The notes under the pieces were generated by a model, which saw only the letters and a program-made list of their open reading frames with translations, searched no databases and was not told the origin of the DNA. This document shows positions 60,250 through 64,000 of a DNA stretch of 64,000 nt, in pieces (position 1 is the first letter of the stretch; each line of letters begins with the position of its first letter). The DNA lies in contig MCGE01000012.1 in NCBI GenBank assembly GCA_002105175.1, positions 62,001-126,000 on the forward strand, read 5' to 3'. The translations under genes were made by a program, and so were the position numbers. The DNA comes from Absidia repens (taxonomy: Eukaryota; Mucoromycota; Mucoromycetes; Mucorales; Cunninghamellaceae).

Positions 60250-62221
60250 TAACAGACTATGGTTTAATCATCCTTCTCTTTCTACTATATATATTCTAGT
60301 ACTGTCGGCATTGCATCAACGACTCTTATTACGGCAATTATTCCTCCAAAGTCTCTTATACCTCAATCAGCCTCAATGCACCCATATCAACAGCGCACAA
60401 GCTACACTATCAAAAATCTGTCAATTACTGGATGATTCGACTACAAAGGATACCACAACAATATTCAGCTCATTGGAACTAGCCCAAGAAGTGGAAGGTG
60501 CATTTGATCCCAACATCCATCGAAAACTTACATCACAAGCTCCACCAAGATCGATCTCGTTACAAACCCATCAACAATCCTACCAAGATTTCTCATTGAT
60601 TGCCAAACGTCTTGAATCTATTTGCAGCATCACCAAATTTCCATCTGTGGCATCACTTATGGTAAGAGCTAGGAAATCAAAAGTAGATAAGGAGGGGGGA
60701 GGATAAATAACTTGATCCTTTGTACTGACCCATTTTGTTGCTGATAGAATTATTTTGCAAGTTTTGCTACTGCCCAACCCTACGCAGACGCGTTCTCAAG
60801 GTCCAAATTAAACGTAAGTCAAATGAAATGTTAGTCTAGTGATGAATGATTTGCTTAAATGTTATATACTTTTGACAATCTAGTCATTATTCTATTCAGA
60901 TGGCTGTATCTTCGGGACCCATCTTGTCATTGATCTAGTGAAGCACTCCATATTTGATCATGTGCAACCTCCTCTCTCATGGTTCCAGCCCGTTAATCCA
61001 GACGATTCTGGACTTCTTGCCGAAGCGAAATCTTCACTTCATAAATTCTTGGAACAGACTGTTGCATTGGTAAGGGCTCTTAAATATGTTTTGTTATTTA
61101 TCTCTTATTTATCTGCTCCTATGTTGTTACAGCCATTTGTAGATTTCTTCAAGATCCAATGCCACAATCGGGCAAGACAGCGACGGATTTTATGCAAAGT
61201 ACTTGGTGATTGGGAAATTATTCAAGACGAGGTAAGTATTATTATTATTATTATTATAGAATTAAGTGGATGGAATAATAATACTCATTTTTCTCACACT
61301 AGGCTCTCTATATTGACAAGAAATTTCAAGATGTCGAAGTAAGTAAAATAGATACTGACAAAGGCCCTCCCTGTACTTACCCTCGTCATTTTCACTAGGT
61401 GCAAAACATGAGACATTTCTCGCTATGGGTTTACAGCATGAAAATGAAGATGATGGAGCAAATCTTACTGCTAGGCTTTGAACTTGATTTGTACGGTGAA
61501 GGTGAATATACGGCGATCTATCGGTATTATTGGTATTTGCAATCGGTGTTTGACCAACTACATCAAGATGAAGAACACAATGACGGTGGAGGCTATGGTA
61601 TCAACAGCAGCAAAAGCAGAATTAACGACGGGGTGGACGAGGCTACTCTTGAAAATCGTCAAGCTCAAGCTCATTACACACAATGCCTGAATAATGCCAA
61701 GAAATCCATGGCGATGGGAACGTTCAAGTTATTGTTGGCGGTGAAAAAAAATGGATGGTGGAAACAACAACAACTTCGATTTGATGATCCACAAACACGC
61801 TTCAACCATCGACTCAAACCTTTTGTCCACTTGTCCTTGCCACCATTCCCTGGTTTTGATTGGTTCAAGAATACCACAACCACTGACTATGTTATCACAG
61901 ATGCTGCTGACGATTTCTTGGCTGCCAGCAAAGTGTTGAAGCTTCTTGTCCGGGAACCTATTAATGTCTCTGCAACTGAATTATGCCATGATGCTTCCCA
62001 AAAGGTAAATCTAATGGAAAAAAAAAGGAGGGGATGGAATGCATATAATGATGGTAACGTTTATATCTTTCTCTTAGGTTTTATTGTCCATGATGAAAAC
62101 ATGCGTGACCAACAATATTGCTATCCAGCAACTGTCACAACTGGATAATTCTAAAGATATAGAGGTGACATTGGCATTCAAACATCACCCTTGGTGGCTT
62201 GTTGTGCAATTGAACAAGTAG
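59109..62221 (+). CDS. NatC auxiliary subunit Mak10 / NAA35
   Basis: Scaffold subunit of the NatC N-terminal acetyltransferase (with Mak3/NAA30 and Mak31/NAA38), acting on nascent chains at the ribosome. Twelve exons sum to 732 residues (yeast Mak10 733): 59109..59139, 59250..59372, 59479..59678, 59742..59957, 60067..60196, 60300..60661, 60748..60813, 60884..61069, 61133..61231, 61303..61338, 61399..62004, 62078..62221. The signature LFDAMGAIEIMDPRMDTGM is intact near residue 75, followed by WIMDRLLACEMTWLSGHSL and AQTVYTCIYFHH. Further family blocks are GCIFGTHLVIDLVKHSIF and ELDLYGEGEYTAIYRYYWYL. Intron 5 opens with a run of about 43 A. Confidence 0.94.
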
Positions 62222-62840
62222 ATAAACAATCCCCCCCACCATCACCATTTGCCTCCCTTCCCATCCCCATATAGTATAATTTTACACTAGACATCATTCT
62301 TAGTAGATAAAGATCCAGTTTTATTTATATGTGTTCAAAAATAAAATGAACTTTGTGTATATTTTATGTGTGGGTATGTACTATTGAATGGGTATATGTA
62401 TTTTTAATTTAGTTCTGGGTGGCGTGAATGGATATGTGTACTATTTGACTTGAGTGGAATGGGGTATGTGTCCTATTGAGTTGGATATGTGTGCTATTGG
62501 ATTGAATTTTATGCGTGGATGGAACATAAAATGGACTTTTGAGGTGAATGTATGATATGTACGATCTGAGAGTGTGTGGAGTTAACGATAATAAGCATTC
62601 GGGACAATGGATAGTTTATTAGATAACTGTAGACATAGATATTCTGAAAAGAAATGATAATGATTTTTTATTGTTTTGAATTGTATAGATAAACTATATA
62701 AAAGTGCATTGAGGGTAATAAAAAGGAGATCTAATATATGTATATATATATATGTATATATAAAGTTGTGTATGTGTGTGTATGTGTGTAATTAAAACAA
62801 TAAAAAGAGAGTAAACTACACTAAATAATATATATATAAT
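62222..62840. other. Convergent 3' spacer between NAA35 and PEX11
   Basis: Shared 3' flank with repeated GTATGTGT/TATTGA-like phrases (62355-62500) and TA/TG runs (62738-62788). No gene. Confidence 0.5.
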
Positions 62841-63875
62841 CTAAGCAGTATCGCGCCAGGCAGCATAGACTTGGAAGATAGCAGCAAACCCACCACAAAC
62901 ACCCACCAAAACGTCGGGGAAGGAAGATTGTTCCAGGGACCAATGAACGGTCAGAGGGAAGTACCTAAAAAAAAAGAGTGGGAAATTCAAAAAAGATGAG
63001 TAAGGATGATTGAGAATGCGCGAGAAAAGATGTCTCTGAGTGCCGACAGTCGCTGGCTCGCTCCCTCCCAAATACTTTACCCAGAGTTGATACAGGTGTT
63101 GACCAGCATAGCAGTGCGTTCCTTTTTTATCAAGGCCATTTCCATCTCGGGGTCTTCATCACTATGGACGTCACCCGCCTTGATCCGTTTTACCAAAGCC
63201 GTTTCCCGTTTACGAAGTAGTCGATATTGTTCCAACAACCGTACAAATTCCAGTACGACATAGGTTGCCCAGAATCTGCACGACCAGATGCCAATACGGT
63301 CCGTCTTGGCTTGAGAGAGTGGGATGACTTGGTGAGCACCTAACCAGTAAATGTGTTCCAAAGGATAGTAAATGACATTGGCCCAGTTTTGGAGTCGTTC
63401 GATCGTTTGATGCCAGGCGCTAGGAGGTTCATGATGTTCAATGTAGGCCATGTATTGCACCATAGGGAGAAGACCATAGTACCGCAATAATACTCGAAAA
63501 TCGCTGACAGGGCCTGCAAAGTTTTGGATGTGCTTAATCAATCCTTGCGATCGCAGGCGTCGTTGCAAGAAGAATATCACAATTTTGGACCAGTATTGAA
63601 TGAACTATGAAACGAAAAGGAAAAAGAGAAAAGTTTATTATGGTTCATATGGTATGTCTGTGTATGTATGTGTGCGTGTGTGTAAGTGTTTTTCGCCATT
63701 CACTTACCATCAACACCTTGTCAGTTCCCCGGACAGAATTGAGAAAGCGAAGTAGGTGGTCAAGTTTAGGGGTAGAAGGACCCAAGTATTTTGCAATGGC
63801 CAAAGGATTAAAGGATTCCTTGATTGGTTGTTGCTGTTGTTGTTGCTGTTGTTCTTTTTCGGTAGAGGAGGACAT
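62841..63875 (-). CDS. PEX11: Peroxisomal membrane protein Pex11
   Basis: Peroxisome elongation and division factor. Three exons, 63875..63708, 63604..63081 and 62964..62841, sum to 271 residues. After a short poly-Gln N-terminus (residues 9-17) come FNPLAIAKYLGPSTPKLDHL and RFLNSVRGTDKVLMFIQYWS, which match the amphipathic Pex11 start (normally TTGRDK). Next are AGPVSDFRVLLRYYGLLPMV, NWANVIYYPLEHIYWLGAHQ and WSCRFWATYVVLEFVRLLEQ. The last exon has YFPLTVHWSLEQSSFPDVLV and a final membrane helix (GVCGGFAAIFQVYAAW). The start at MSSSTEK was chosen over the ATG three codons upstream; either is possible. Confidence 0.92.
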
Positions 63876-64000
63876 TGGAGACAACCTATAAAGTAAAGTG
63901 AGGCTAGAGTGAAAGGGGAGGGATTAATGTAGTAAAGAGAGATAAAAAAAAATGTGGGTGGACGGAGAAAGAAAGGTAAGGAAAAGAAAAAAGGAAAATT

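Overview
This window looks like nuclear DNA of an early-diverging filamentous fungus, most likely Mucoromycota (Mucorales-like). It has AT-rich spacers full of A/T homopolymers, genes packed with short introns (mostly 45-100 nt, GTAAG donors, CTAAC-type branch sites), and fungal versions of Nha1, tricalbin, a Dal5-type permease and Pcf11. The species call is inference. I assigned 20 protein-coding genes. For 19 of them I traced exon joins by eye (MSH3 joins are approximate), and for 18 the joined exons sum to a multiple of three. eS12 runs off the left edge.

Layout. 1-3.1 kb (minus strand): eS12 (partial) and an Nha1-like Na+/H+ antiporter. 4.2-14 kb (plus): a small GAT-domain protein, a Gln/Ala-rich probable nuclear protein, and an ADF-H/PH actin-linked protein. 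16-46.5 kb (minus): a long run with a NIPA Mg2+ transporter, a mucin-like membrane protein, PCF11, a Dal5-type permease, MSH3, tricalbin, a Sec14-RhoGAP, a possible 98-residue gene, eS7 and eIF4E. 49-64 kb: eS6 (+), a Gln-rich unknown (+), SF3A3/Prp9 (-), NAA35/Mak10 (+) and PEX11 (-).

Spacers. Six large spacers carry copies of one dispersed, apparently non-coding repeat, in both orientations. Each copy has a head with tRNA-like A-box/B-box traces, a conserved block around CCGCCCACGTG, a pyrimidine tract, and a body whose modules restart with ATTGAAG. I read it as a SINE-like retroelement family.

How the genes relate. Most are housekeeping genes with no operon logic. There is a translation cluster (eS7, eIF4E, eS6) and a divergent pair, SF3A3/NAA35, sharing a 184-bp promoter gap. 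Actin and membrane contact themes recur (ADF-H/PH, RhoGAP, tricalbin). The most unusual non-gene observations are the SINE-like family, a GGAT tetranucleotide tract in what appears to be the first intron of all three ribosomal protein genes, and poly(A) runs placed directly after 5' splice sites. No CRISPR array, tRNA gene, rRNA gene or intact transposase was recognised.
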